From GCA-020343675 sp964462945 (GTDB lineage: Bacteria > Planctomycetota > Phycisphaerae > Sedimentisphaerales > Anaerobacaceae): DNA of 64,000 nucleotides. The number at the start of each line of letters is the position of its first letter. Position 1 is the stretch's first letter. The position numbers and the translations under genes were made by a program. The stretch is taken from contig CAYWZW010000010.1 of NCBI GenBank assembly GCA_964462945.1, positions 34,851 to 98,850 of the forward strand, given 5' to 3'. The notes under the pieces were generated by a model, which saw only the letters and a program-made list of their open reading frames with translations, did no database searches and was not told the DNA's origin. Shown in pieces: positions 25,551 through 35,501 of the stretch.

Positions 25551-27248
25551 TTATGTAACGTTCTGGACATGACAGCACAACTCGATGTCCGTCCCTGCGT
25601 TCTCAAGGGCCACTACCTTGTTTCGCTCCTTCAGGCTGAACTGCGGGAAGTACCATCCATCTTCGATTCTCACGATGCCTCCGTTGGGGCACGTGATTCG
25701 AACGTGTCCTTTCGGATGCTCGACCTCGATTCCCGCTTCATTCATCCGGACCACTGTACAGGTTGGGTGAAGGTGCAAACGGGCTACCGCGTTGACCGCG
25801 CGCGATGATGTGATTCGGTCAGTGACCGTCAGTCCATTTTCACAATGCCCTTCGATGGAACGATGGTGCGCGGATCTGCCGGGGAGACGGTGATACCCAT
25901 CATGCCAGCCACTGATGCAGAAACCTTTCCTCGATGGCCGCCATTGGACATCACGCGGATATCCGCGTCCGGCGACACGGAAGGAGGCCCACATCTCGCA
26001 CTGGTCCTGTCCATTCACCTCGACCGTATTGTGGGCCGGCGTCGAACGGCAGTAGCGACGGGCCTGAGAGACCTCGTAGTCATGAACCCCGGTATCGACA
26101 ATTACGCGGTGGCCTTGCAGCGACAGCTCAAAGCTGAAGATATCCGCATGGGCATGGCCGGGGATATAATCCGGCCCGATCCTGCCGAAATCGCAGAGAA
26201 CATAGTTGCCCTTCAAATCCCGCCAGCCATAGTACCCGGCATCTGGCAAAGCAAAGCAACCGGGCATCATCGGCGGTGCGAGTGGAGCCATTCCCGGCAG
26301 TCCACTGCAGAACGACCGCAACTCATCAGGCTCATTGCAAATGCCGAGTGCACTGTCATTGAGTAGCGCGATCCCGCCGTCCGGATGACAGACTGCATCC
26401 AACGCCTTGAGCATCCGGCCCAGAGGTTCGGCAATGAGCCGCTTTAACCGTTCATTGCCCGTCGCCGCCAGCATGGCCAGAACGTATATCATGCGGCAGT
26501 GGTACATGGGTGATAATTCAAAGTGCATGCCGTCCGGCAGGACCTGTTCGGGGATCTGCTCCCGCAAAATGCTGTGTCCCTTCTCGAACCACCTGCGAGG
26601 CTGCTCACCCTTGAAGCAACTGCCGACAAAAGCCAAGGCTGCACCGTTCTCAAAGTAGTGATTGCCAAGCAGATGGGTTTCCAGGTGCCTCGCGAGCCAC
26701 TGGACCTGCCGAAAGATACTGCTCCACAGCTTTTCGAGGAATGCGTGATCCCCTTCAACCTGCTCTCGGAACCTGCCCCAGAAGACGGTCGCCCAATTGA
26801 CCAGGCGAAGCGACGTGGGATACGGCTCCCAACCGATGGCCCCCTTCGCCAACGGGTAGTTCTGTATCCAGTCAATGACCGCAGCCCTCGCCTCCTCATA
26901 GCCGAGCACCCAAAGCCATTCGAAATAGTGCAGATTATACTGCCAGAGCTTCGGCAACTGGCAATCCCATCGGGGGGGAAAGCCTACCCTTACCTCGGAA
27001 TTGAGAAATCGAAGAGTACCCTGGCGGATGCCATTGGCCCGGTTGTCCTGGGCACCCGGCGGGAGAAACCGGACATCCCGGGGCCAGAGACAGCCTCTAA
27101 ACTCCGCGACCGCTTGACCGTTTGCGTGTTCGCGCTGCAGGCGTGAACCGACGCGATGGCGAACCTGTGCGGCGATCTGCCCTGATTTGAGATAACGAGC
27201 TGTCCACGCGAGACGATTGAGCTTCGAGATGATTGATGCCTGGGACAT
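25551..27248 (-). CDS. Heparinase II/III family protein
   Basis: A 565-residue protein with an alpha/alpha toroid in the N-terminal half (YNLHYFEWLWVLG, LRLVNWATVFWG, GNHYFENGAALAF) and a heparinase II/III beta-sandwich half. The conserved HAHADIFSFELS, DTGVHDYE and STPAHNTVEVNG segments hold the His/Tyr residues used by uronate lyases. No obvious signal peptide is present, so it may act in the cytoplasm or periplasm during polymer trimming. Such genes are common inside exopolysaccharide loci of this type, next to asparagine synthase and Gfo/Idh oxidoreductases. The start is uncertain: a GTG 13 codons earlier is possible; the ATG at MSQASIISKLNRL matches the usual family beginning better. Confidence 0.85.
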   Translation of the reverse strand: MSQASIISKLNRLAWTARYLKSGQIAAQVRHRVGSRLQREHANGQAVAEFRGCLWPRDVRFLPPGAQDNRANGIRQGTLRFLNSEVRVGFPPRWDCQLPKLWQYNLHYFEWLWVLGYEEARAAVIDWIQNYPLAKGAIGWEPYPTSLRLVNWATVFWGRFREQVEGDHAFLEKLWSSIFRQVQWLARHLETHLLGNHYFENGAALAFVGSCFKGEQPRRWFEKGHSILREQIPEQVLPDGMHFELSPMYHCRMIYVLAMLAATGNERLKRLIAEPLGRMLKALDAVCHPDGGIALLNDSALGICNEPDELRSFCSGLPGMAPLAPPMMPGCFALPDAGYYGWRDLKGNYVLCDFGRIGPDYIPGHAHADIFSFELSLQGHRVIVDTGVHDYEVSQARRYCRSTPAHNTVEVNGQDQCEMWASFRVAGRGYPRDVQWRPSRKGFCISGWHDGYHRLPGRSAHHRSIEGHCENGLTVTDRITSSRAVNAVARLHLHPTCTVVRMNEAGIEVEHPKGHVRITCPNGGIVRIEDGWYFPQFSLKERNKVVALENAGTDIELCCHVQNVT

Positions 27249-27299
27249 GGGAACGTGCTGCACTGGGAACGAACCGCCTTCAACCACAGGGCTGCAAGA

Positions 27300-29429
27300 T
27301 TACAGGCGAATCGTCGTTCTTTCTCTCGCGGATCTCACCGCGGCAAAGGAGGCCTCCGTTACATTCTTCAGTTGATCGAAGGGGATCAACTGATCACCAC
27401 CGTGCTCGATCCTTCGAACAAACTCGGCAAGCTCAGCGGCATGGCCCTTATCCTGCCGCGCTGTCTTAAACTTCTTGAAACCCTTGAAACCAAAGCCATG
27501 GGTCACCCGGAAATTCTCCAGTCTCAGGACCCGGCCATCACTGAATACGTCGAGCATTTCCTTGGGGTAGCTCTTTGAGCCATTGGCGAAGTAGTTGACA
27601 GTCCCCACCGAACCATCGGCGAACCCCAGGACAATCGACATCTTGTCCTCCCGAACGGCGGGGCCTTCCCCGACCATCGTGGCGGAAACGGATCTGACGG
27701 GACTTGCGGCGATAAAGCTCAAAAGATCGATGAAGTGGCACCCTTCCCCGATGATGCGGCCGCCCCCGCGCTGCGGGTCCTGCGTCCAGTGATCCACAGG
27801 GATCTCGCCGGCGTTGACCGTCATCGTTATGCACAACGGCCCGCCCCGGCCCGCCACCAGCTCCCTGATCTTGGCCGTGTGCGGACTGAACCGGCGGTTG
27901 AAACCGACCGTCAGGACTGCGGATTGATGATTGCGGATTGCGGATTCAATCTGCTGGAGCTCGGCCTCGCTCAGGCACAGGGGCTTTTCCACAAAGACGT
28001 GTTTTCCCGCCTCCAGGGCCTCGCAGACAAAACGTGCATGCGTGTTGTGGCTTGTAACCACGAACACGGCATCGACCTGCTTGTCGTCGAGAATCTGCCG
28101 GTAGTCGGTGACAGCCTTCTGAGCACCGAACTTGACCGCCGCATGTTTCGCCGCCGCGCCGTTGAGGTCGGCAATGTAGGCGAGCCGTACCTTTGTCTTC
28201 ACCAAAGCGGGCAGGAGGATCGCCTTCGAGAAGTTCCCCGCCCCGATTACGCCGACGACGGCTTTGCCCGCCGCCGCAGCGGGGCGCTGCGAGATCGTCA
28301 CAACGCCGGAACGATCCACATCGTCACCGTACTGAAGAATGACACCGAGGGCCGAACGGTCGTTCTCAATAGTCTCATACGCCTTTAACGCATCATTGAG
28401 CTTGAAACGATGGGTAACCAGCGGGGCCATATCGAGAGAGCCTCTGGCCATCGCGCCCAGCACCGCTTCGAAGTTGCGGCCTTCCGTCCAGCGGACGTAG
28501 CCGGGCGGATAGTCATGCCCCCCCTGCTCGTAGCTCTCGTCGTATCGCCCCGGCCCATAGGAACAGGAGACCTGGAAGGTCAGCTCCTTTGCATAGAAGT
28601 CGCGGCGGTGTAGATTCAGCCCGACAACGCCGACCAGCACGATCCGACCGCGTTTGCGGCAGGATTCCGCCGCCTGATGGACGATCTCATCCGTCTTCGC
28701 CGATGCGGTAATGATCGCCGCATCGACGCCTCGCTCGCCGGTCCATCCCTTGGCGGCAGCGATCAAGTCAGCCCCCTTGGATAGGTCCACTATCCTGGCC
28801 CCAGAGCGGTGGGCAAGTTCAAGCCGCTGCGGGTTCAGATCGACGGCCATGACTTCACAGCCGCTGGATCGCAATAGTTGCACGGTAATCAGCCCGATCA
28901 GGCCCACGCCAAAGACACAGATTTTCTCGCCGAGCGTCGGTTGAACGAGCCGAACGCCCTGTAAAGCAATCGCTGCAAGGACCGTGAACGCCGCATGCTC
29001 ATCACTTACATTTTCCGGGACCTTCGTGACAAGATTACGCGGAACACAGACGACTTCCGCATGATTACCATTACTGATGACTTTGTCGCCGGGCTGCAAG
29101 TCCGCCACACCGGGTCCTACCTCCAGCACGACACCCGCATTGCAGTATCCCAGCGGCAGCGGCTCATCGAGCTTACGGAACACGGCCTCCAGCGTTGGCA
29201 TGAGGCCGTCGGTCTTGATCTTATCGAGGACCTGTTTGACCTTGTCCGGCTGCTGCCGGGCCTTCTGGATCAGGTTCGCCTTGCTGAACTCGACCAACAT
29301 CTTCTCCGTACCCGCGGAGATCAGCGAAGCCTTCGTCCGGATCAATACCTGACCCCGTCCTACCTGCGGGCAGGGTACTTCCGCAAGTTCCATCTGGCCG
29401 GTCTTCAAGTGTTGGAGGATCTGTTTCAA
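27300..29429 (-). CDS. Fused zinc-type dehydrogenase / Gfo-Idh-MocA oxidoreductase
   Basis: A 709-residue two-domain protein. The N-terminal half is a medium-chain dehydrogenase (about residues 1-370; Rossmann motif VFGVGLIGLITVQLL, plus GYCNAGVVLEVG). The C-terminal half is a Gfo/Idh/MocA oxidoreductase (VGVIGAGNFSKAILLP, then VEKPLC and a GEGCHFIDLL catalytic region). It probably oxidises or epimerises a sugar or sugar nucleotide for the polymer. A TTG (29429) is proposed as start because MKQILQHLKTG is the family N-terminus, AAGG lies upstream and the upstream asparagine synthase ends at 29474. The downstream heparinase-like gene follows closely. Confidence 0.87.
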   Translation of the reverse strand: MKQILQHLKTGQMELAEVPCPQVGRGQVLIRTKASLISAGTEKMLVEFSKANLIQKARQQPDKVKQVLDKIKTDGLMPTLEAVFRKLDEPLPLGYCNAGVVLEVGPGVADLQPGDKVISNGNHAEVVCVPRNLVTKVPENVSDEHAAFTVLAAIALQGVRLVQPTLGEKICVFGVGLIGLITVQLLRSSGCEVMAVDLNPQRLELAHRSGARIVDLSKGADLIAAAKGWTGERGVDAAIITASAKTDEIVHQAAESCRKRGRIVLVGVVGLNLHRRDFYAKELTFQVSCSYGPGRYDESYEQGGHDYPPGYVRWTEGRNFEAVLGAMARGSLDMAPLVTHRFKLNDALKAYETIENDRSALGVILQYGDDVDRSGVVTISQRPAAAAGKAVVGVIGAGNFSKAILLPALVKTKVRLAYIADLNGAAAKHAAVKFGAQKAVTDYRQILDDKQVDAVFVVTSHNTHARFVCEALEAGKHVFVEKPLCLSEAELQQIESAIRNHQSAVLTVGFNRRFSPHTAKIRELVAGRGGPLCITMTVNAGEIPVDHWTQDPQRGGGRIIGEGCHFIDLLSFIAASPVRSVSATMVGEGPAVREDKMSIVLGFADGSVGTVNYFANGSKSYPKEMLDVFSDGRVLRLENFRVTHGFGFKGFKKFKTARQDKGHAAELAEFVRRIEHGGDQLIPFDQLKNVTEASFAAVRSARERTTIRL

Positions 29430-29473
29430 CTGCTGTGACCTTGAGTCGCGTGCTGGAGTATCAGCAGAACCGG

Positions 29474-31252
29474 CTAAGCTTCCATCAGAACGTTGAACTC
29501 TCTCATCCAGACATACAGAGTATAGACGGTCCACAGCTTCATCGACACAGCGTCAATGTCGTTGGGTATGGTATTGACCCACGATTCCACGACTTCTGTG
29601 TTGAGTACGTTTCGCTCCCGAAAGAAGCTGATTACCTCTGGCCATTGGATTTCTTCCTGCACCCATCGGTTAACCGGGTAGGTAAATCCCTCCTTTTTCA
29701 GTTCGACATAGCCATCACCCAGAAGAGACTTCAGGTGGGCCTTAAGCCGTCTCTTTCCGGCGTGCTGCGGCTCATCCACTTCGGCAAACATTGACTGAGC
29801 AACGTATCTGTCCAGCAAAGGCACGCGCACTTCGACAGAGGCCGCCATCGACGCCTTATCCATGTAGATGAGATTGTGGCTCGCCAGAAACCCTCGCACA
29901 TCCAGGTAGAAATAACGCTTCAGGCCGGACAGATGCGAGCACATCTCTCGAATCTTGCGCTCATAAGACTCATACCAATGCGGTCCGACGAGCTTCCCGA
30001 CCTCGTCACGCGTCATGTAATACGTGAGACTGAAGTAGTTCTCAGGAACGGGCCGGTCCAGGAAAGCCTTGAGTCTCCGTAGATCACGCCGTCGCTTTCC
30101 TCGTGAAATGCTCCTTATGAGAAAGTCCGGCACCCAGCGCAGCCATCGTATGCGATCATGATAGTGCAATATTCTATGGCGCATGTATCCTGCATCGATT
30201 TCATCGCCGCCCATCCCTGAGATCATGACTACTCTGCCGAGCTCTCGAGACCTTTTGGCGAGAAGATACGCGGGGACGACAGCCGGATCGGCGATCGGTT
30301 CATCCATCTGCCGTACGAGGCCATTGTAGAGTTCAAGGCCATCCGGTTCAGGAAGTAAACGCTCTATGTGAAGATTATATAACTGCTCTAAATCTTTCAC
30401 GCGTTTGGATTCTGACTTGCCTACTTGAAGATTCAGAAACATTATGTCAGAGTCTTTCAGGCAACATGCTATGATGGATGAATCAACACCTCCACTGAGA
30501 TAGGCTCCCACGGGGACATCTGCAATTGTCTGAGATTTTACAGTGTCAGCGACATCAGGCATTGCCTCTTCAGTGACGCTCATGATATTCCAATAACGTC
30601 TGTGCCGAAAAGTCCTGTCACTCAAATCGACTCTTAAATAACACCCCGCTTCCAGTTTCTTCACATCGCGGAACAACGTATCGGGTTCATAGACCCAGCA
30701 ATTCGAGAGGTATTCTCCCAAGTGGGCGCGATCAAGAGTGGGCTCCATAAGACCAAGGTCGAAAAACGTTTTCACCTCGGAGCCAAAAAGAAGCTGGTCT
30801 TCGGTTATCGAATAGTACAGAGGCTTGATCCCAATGTGGTCGCGCACCAGAGTAAGTGTTTTCGCTTCAATATCAACGACGGCGAATGCAAACATCCCAT
30901 TGACGCGCTCTAGAGTATTATCAACTCCCCAATGGATCAAGGCTTCATACAACACTTCGGTGTCAGTCCCTGTCTCAAAATTGACACGAAATTCTGTTTC
31001 AAGGTCTCCGCGGATATCCCGATAATTGTAAATCTCACCATTGTAAGCTAATATGTATCGTCGGTATTTAGCAAACGGTTGATGGCCCTGTTCTCCAAGC
31101 CCGATGATGCTCAGACGAGATTGAAACAGCGTGAGCGTACCAGCAGGAAAATCATTGTACTGGACACCCCAATCATCCGGACCGCGATGCGGAAGGATGT
31201 TGCAATCAATATGAACCTGACGAGGCGTTAAACAGCCGAATATTCCACACAC
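29474..31252 (-). CDS. asnB: Asparagine synthase (glutamine-hydrolysing)
   Basis: A 592-residue amidotransferase. Cys2 after the start Met (CGIFG) is the class II glutaminase nucleophile, followed by HRGPDDWG and YNGEIYN. The synthetase half has the pyrophosphate loop YLSGGVDSSII. In polysaccharide loci such proteins are thought to amidate uronic acids or make another amide rather than supply general Asn. The start is GTG, two bases after the stop of the upstream glycosyltransferase, with GGAAGCG as ribosome binding site inside that gene, so translation is probably coupled. Confidence 0.9.
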   Translation of the reverse strand: MCGIFGCLTPRQVHIDCNILPHRGPDDWGVQYNDFPAGTLTLFQSRLSIIGLGEQGHQPFAKYRRYILAYNGEIYNYRDIRGDLETEFRVNFETGTDTEVLYEALIHWGVDNTLERVNGMFAFAVVDIEAKTLTLVRDHIGIKPLYYSITEDQLLFGSEVKTFFDLGLMEPTLDRAHLGEYLSNCWVYEPDTLFRDVKKLEAGCYLRVDLSDRTFRHRRYWNIMSVTEEAMPDVADTVKSQTIADVPVGAYLSGGVDSSIIACCLKDSDIMFLNLQVGKSESKRVKDLEQLYNLHIERLLPEPDGLELYNGLVRQMDEPIADPAVVPAYLLAKRSRELGRVVMISGMGGDEIDAGYMRHRILHYHDRIRWLRWVPDFLIRSISRGKRRRDLRRLKAFLDRPVPENYFSLTYYMTRDEVGKLVGPHWYESYERKIREMCSHLSGLKRYFYLDVRGFLASHNLIYMDKASMAASVEVRVPLLDRYVAQSMFAEVDEPQHAGKRRLKAHLKSLLGDGYVELKKEGFTYPVNRWVQEEIQWPEVISFFRERNVLNTEVVESWVNTIPNDIDAVSMKLWTVYTLYVWMREFNVLMEA

Positions 31253-31254
31253 GA

Positions 31255-32181
31255 TTATCGCTTCCGATATAGGGTCTCTGGTAATAGCTCCTGTTGAAGT
31301 CTCGAAGCCAGCACACGTGAATCAAAGCAACCATGCGCGGCTTTGGGGACGTCAGGAATTTTGCCAGTTCGTCGCATCTCACGGACCTTAGCTTCGCACA
31401 TACGATAGACCTCAGTTCTCAGGCGAGCCCAAAGCCTTCCAGTCGCACCATCCTGCCAAACACCCTGACCAAGAAAATGGTACCAATACAAAAACTGATA
31501 GCGTAGAGGAACAGAATAGAACATCCTCTTCAAAAACATGCGGCGTTCAAGTGGTGTTCCAAGAAGTCTGGGCGACACAGCCAGGTCATCACCTCGAAGC
31601 CGCATCACGGCCTCCGCCGTGGAATAGCGATTTTGCTTTTCGCACCACGCGTGCAGATCACGCGCATCCAAATGCTCCAGGATGCCATTTAGCCGCCTGA
31701 CCTCGCCATCGATTATTGGTTGTTCATTGACAATCACGTTCGAGAACCGACACCTTCCCGTCTTCCAAAGCCTCACTACATCTTGTCTAACGTGAAGCGG
31801 CCTTCCCATGAACCACAGCCGCCGGGGAAAAGAGTAACCTTCCGCAGGATCATTTGCGCTCACAGTCTTCTCGATCTCTTTTTTAAGCTCATCGGACATC
31901 CTTTCATCTGGATCAATTTTCAGCGTCCAGGGTGTCGTTATGGGTAGCTTCATCAACGCCCAATTCCACTGATCTCCAAAATCACTGAAGGGCCGTTGAA
32001 CCACAACAGCTCCTCGTTCCAATGCAATATCAACCGTCCGGTCCGTACTCAGGCTGTCCACAACAAAAATCTCTTGTACCCAGCCTAAGAGATGATCCAA
32101 GACCCCGGGAAGATGATACTCTTCATTGAGAGTGATGAGAACGACGGACACGGGAATCCGATTCATTTCATTCGCTGACAC
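31255..32181 (-). CDS. Glycosyltransferase family 2 (WaaE-like)
   Basis: A 308-residue GT-A enzyme. VVLITLNEEYHLPGVLDHL, FVVDSLSTDRTVD and the metal-binding KIDPDERM are the family motifs, closest in pattern to WaaE/KdtX-like beta-glycosyltransferases. The C-terminal part holds a hydrophobic segment (about residues 220-250) that may touch the membrane. The start may be GTG as given or the ATG five codons later; neither has a strong ribosome binding site. Followed after two bases by the asparagine synthase. Confidence 0.87.
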   Translation of the reverse strand: MSANEMNRIPVSVVLITLNEEYHLPGVLDHLLGWVQEIFVVDSLSTDRTVDIALERGAVVVQRPFSDFGDQWNWALMKLPITTPWTLKIDPDERMSDELKKEIEKTVSANDPAEGYSFPRRLWFMGRPLHVRQDVVRLWKTGRCRFSNVIVNEQPIIDGEVRRLNGILEHLDARDLHAWCEKQNRYSTAEAVMRLRGDDLAVSPRLLGTPLERRMFLKRMFYSVPLRYQFLYWYHFLGQGVWQDGATGRLWARLRTEVYRMCEAKVREMRRTGKIPDVPKAAHGCFDSRVLASRLQQELLPETLYRKR

Positions 32182-32202
32182 AGCAATTCCCGAACACAGG
32201 GA

Positions 32203-32949
32203 CTATTCAGGAAAAGCCAGAGAATTATCAGTGCACCTATCAATAGGCGCGCCAGTGCTGCCATCCACTAATCTGTAATGATAGTATTTGAAGATATGTG
32301 TCACATCGTCGCAATTTGAGGCGTTAACTTCGATATAGAAAACAGGCCGAGCGCTACTGAGAGTCTTTCCAGCTCCATTCAACACCATTTTCTCCGCTCC
32401 CTCCACGTCTATCTTGACAAAATCTGGCTTAAATGTTTCGTTTAACAAGATATCCAGTGTTAGTGTAGGGACTGTGCATATCTGCCTCACTCCTCCCATC
32501 ATGCTATTTCCTCCAGCGGACCTCAACGCATTGCTAGCACGTCCCCGTGCAGCAATCATAAAACTTGCAACTCCGACCTGGTCTGAGATAGCTACAGGTA
32601 AAACAGTGATGTTATACTCTCTTTTCTTGTTAAGAAGCACAGACCTGCTAATTAGCTGCGCCAGCCAAATATCCGCCTCAACAGCAAGTATTCTGCCTTT
32701 CCCGACCAGACTGGCGGCCGCGAATGTGAATACACCGACATTGGCCCCAATATCCCATACATTGGATTGTGATCCAAGATAATCCTTTGCAATCGCAAGC
32801 AATTCACGGTCAAATGCACCCTTCCCTGGTTTAAGATACTTCAGTTGCGCATCAGGAGAAACAAATATACTCGCCCCGCCAACATCACGAGGGAGCCTCC
32901 TTTTTAGAACACGTCGCCGGGATAGTAATTCTAAAAATCTTCTAAACAT
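32203..32949 (-). CDS. FkbM-family methyltransferase
   Basis: A 248-residue SAM-dependent methyltransferase. VWDIGANVGVFTFAA is the SAM-binding motif I, and VKIDVEGAEKMVLNGA is the FkbM motif. Likely O-methylates a sugar of the polymer. The ATG is preceded by GAGGAACCCTC. It sits 21 bases before the WaaE-like transferase. Codon third positions become more A/T-rich from here on upward in coordinate. Confidence 0.88.
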   Translation of the reverse strand: MFRRFLELLSRRRVLKRRLPRDVGGASIFVSPDAQLKYLKPGKGAFDRELLAIAKDYLGSQSNVWDIGANVGVFTFAAASLVGKGRILAVEADIWLAQLISRSVLLNKKREYNITVLPVAISDQVGVASFMIAARGRASNALRSAGGNSMMGGVRQICTVPTLTLDILLNETFKPDFVKIDVEGAEKMVLNGAGKTLSSARPVFYIEVNASNCDDVTHIFKYYHYRLVDGSTGAPIDRCTDNSLAFPE

Positions 32950-33020
32950 GAGGGTTCCTCATCTGCAATTAAGGTCTTTTCATCTATCTGGAGTAAAAGC
33001 TGATTTCTCAAAATGAGATC

Positions 33021-34175
33021 TCATACCGCTGTTGCCTGAAGCACCTCAGCAATTTGGCCTGCAATGATTTGGTATGAATACCGACTCTTTTGCCTTTCAC
33101 CTGCAGCCTTTATCTTCTGCAAGCGTGTATTATCGCTCAAAATGGTTGATACTGCTTTAGCGATGTCCTCTGGTTCACAGGGATTGAAATAGGCTGCTGC
33201 CCCACCACATACATCATGCGCATAAGAGATATCCGCTGCTGCGATGGGACAGCCAGCCGCCATCGATTCTACAAGACCCAAACCAAACGACTCAGCAAGA
33301 GATGGAAATACCATAAGGTCAGATTGTCTCAAAGCGAAGCCAACTTCTTCATGGTTAAGCTGACCAAGCCAGACAATACGATCCCCTACACCATGATCTT
33401 TAGCCCTTTTTTCTATTTCCCTGATAAAACGCTGATAACGTCTATTTGGGGCATCATGATGTTCAAGCGTTAGCAAAAGGCTCGCCGATGGGAAGCTCTG
33501 AAGGATATTTGGCATTGCCCGTATCAGAACCAAGTGGTTCTTATGTTCACTTGGGTGCGAAACATATATTAATCGTGGCCTCTCAGCATTGTCGATCAAC
33601 GTTTTCTTCTCCGAACGAATAATGGGATGTTCGGATGGCGCGCGGTATCCGCTGGGGATAACGTGGATGCGTCCTTTCAGACGCGGCTCAACAGATTCGA
33701 TACGCTCGCGCATGGCTTTGGTCTGGACAATTATCGCATCACTTGCAAGTGCACCACGCAATATATTACTTCTCATAAATCGCAGACGAGCCCTTTTCAA
33801 GAGTCGACTAGCCGGAATACCCTCGTTAAAAAACGCATTCAACTGATGCCAAAAGACCACTTGTGGTGTGTTTGATCGAGCTGGTGCTATGTTGGCAAAA
33901 GAAAACAGCAGATCTGCTCCTATTGCCTTGACGCGAGGGGGCAAATGGTAGTTGACCCAAGCCAGTCGTCCTAAACCCTTATTACCTAGCCTGGTATATT
34001 CCAGTACAACTTGTTCTGGTACAAGTGGATTGTCAAATTCTCTAAGATTTCGGTCCAACAGAAAAACGTGCCAGCGCCATTCAGGCCGCACGCGTGGTAA
34101 CCAGTGGAGCAGCTCGGACAGTACCGCTGCACCACCATGACCCCTGATTCCAACAGCGTCAATGGCAACAAACAT
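33021..34175 (-). CDS. Glycosyltransferase family 4
   Basis: A 384-residue GT-B enzyme. N-terminal GIRGHGGAAVLSELLHWLP is the acceptor-side glycine-rich loop; the C-terminal half has YVSHPSEHKNH, VWLGQLNHEEV and PSLAESFGLGLVESMAAGCP, the EX7E sugar-nucleotide motif of GT4. Acts in the cytoplasm on a lipid carrier. The start ATG lacks a clear ribosome binding site. The gap to the preceding GT4 gene is 46 bases. Confidence 0.88.
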   Translation of the reverse strand: MFVAIDAVGIRGHGGAAVLSELLHWLPRVRPEWRWHVFLLDRNLREFDNPLVPEQVVLEYTRLGNKGLGRLAWVNYHLPPRVKAIGADLLFSFANIAPARSNTPQVVFWHQLNAFFNEGIPASRLLKRARLRFMRSNILRGALASDAIIVQTKAMRERIESVEPRLKGRIHVIPSGYRAPSEHPIIRSEKKTLIDNAERPRLIYVSHPSEHKNHLVLIRAMPNILQSFPSASLLLTLEHHDAPNRRYQRFIREIEKRAKDHGVGDRIVWLGQLNHEEVGFALRQSDLMVFPSLAESFGLGLVESMAAGCPIAAADISYAHDVCGGAAAYFNPCEPEDIAKAVSTILSDNTRLQKIKAAGERQKSRYSYQIIAGQIAEVLQATAV

Positions 34176-34221
34176 GATAAAGTCACCGTAAAAACATTAA
34201 GGTAATTTGAGATCAAAGACT

Positions 34222-35454
34222 TTACAATCTTTCTTTCGAAACTTGTCCGCTGGTACGAATAGCACAAACAACTGCCGACTCAAATTGTTCAGATGCCCAC
34301 TCTAAAGTCTTTTTTGATGCAATATTCTGCCCATTCTCCCCCAAATTTCGTGCAAGAGTCCTGTTTTGGGCCAAACGTATCATTGCAGTTGCCCAACCAC
34401 TGACGTCGTTATTTGATACAAGGTATCCGGTTTTTCCATCAAGAAGGTAATCCTGGCATGCACCCACACTGTTGACCGAAATAATGGGAAGACCCGCTAT
34501 TGCTGCATAAGCCAATGCTGTCGAGTAAGGTTCACTACCGGAATGAACATAAACGTCACATGCCGGATATAAGTAAGATAAGTTATCAAAAGGAACGGGT
34601 TTAATTATTCGAACATTGTTCGCGAGTTGCTTTTCTTTACAAAGATTTTTAATTTTGGTTTTTGTCTTTCCTTCACCAACCAATATCAAATAGGCATCTG
34701 GTATAGACAAAACAACCCGTGAAAAAGCTTCAACGAGATGTTCATGATCTCTGGTTGGAATAAAATTGCCGACCATCAAAAAAATGAAGCCGTGTTCTTG
34801 TATCTTGAGCTGTTTTCTGAACCAATTACGCTTCACCCTGTTAATCCTGACTTGTTCTGATATTGACCCAAAATCCAGGGTGTAACAACCGCAAAATATA
34901 TTGTTATCACTGACGCCAAAAGTTTTTTTCATATATTCATATGATGCTTTACCAGGCACCCAAACAGAAGCAGAACGTTTGAGTATATAACGAACGAAGC
35001 TTCCTCTCATTTTGCCTTTTAGCGATCGTGATGACTTGGGCAACATGCTATCACCTGAGTAAATTATTGGCATACGCGAAGCCAAACAGTATGACATTGC
35101 AGCAATGCATGTAATATGTTGGTGTCCAGGTATCACCACTGCGTCAAAATGGCCCCTCTTTAAGCAAGAGAGTATTTTGGGGTGAAAATATCTCCCTCTT
35201 GTGAAGAGATAACCCCTGCCCAAAAAGGCATTTGGATATGATGGTTTATCTATATTCCCAAAAAAATGCCCTGCATCTTTTTCAAACATTGTGAGTACTT
35301 CTATCTCCACGTTGTTTCGCCTATACACCGCATTAAAAACCGGATCCCGGTAGGGTGCCGGGTGAATTGATATCACACCAACTTTAGGTATTGATTTTTC
35401 AGCGTAGTTAGGCTTCGGATATTTCCGAAACTGATTTAATTTCTCTTTCATCAC
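34222..35454 (-). CDS. Glycosyltransferase family 4
   Basis: A 410-residue GT-B enzyme with VISIHPAPYRDPVFNAV at the N-terminus (a pattern seen in GT4 enzymes of O-antigen loci), VVIPGHQH, FLMVGNFIPTRDHEHLV and YVHSGSEPYSTALAYAAIAGLP as donor-binding segment, where Ser-Glu-Pro-Tyr-Ser replaces the more usual SxxEGFG. First codons are GTG-ATG; the ATG at 35451 may be the real start. Lysine- and isoleucine-rich codon use reflects the AT-rich block. Confidence 0.86.
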   Translation of the reverse strand: MMKEKLNQFRKYPKPNYAEKSIPKVGVISIHPAPYRDPVFNAVYRRNNVEIEVLTMFEKDAGHFFGNIDKPSYPNAFLGRGYLFTRGRYFHPKILSCLKRGHFDAVVIPGHQHITCIAAMSYCLASRMPIIYSGDSMLPKSSRSLKGKMRGSFVRYILKRSASVWVPGKASYEYMKKTFGVSDNNIFCGCYTLDFGSISEQVRINRVKRNWFRKQLKIQEHGFIFLMVGNFIPTRDHEHLVEAFSRVVLSIPDAYLILVGEGKTKTKIKNLCKEKQLANNVRIIKPVPFDNLSYLYPACDVYVHSGSEPYSTALAYAAIAGLPIISVNSVGACQDYLLDGKTGYLVSNNDVSGWATAMIRLAQNRTLARNLGENGQNIASKKTLEWASEQFESAVVCAIRTSGQVSKERL

Positions 35455-35501
35455 AACAAAATGTTAAGAACTTTTACTTTTGTGCATACGAGTTTAAGCC
35501 T

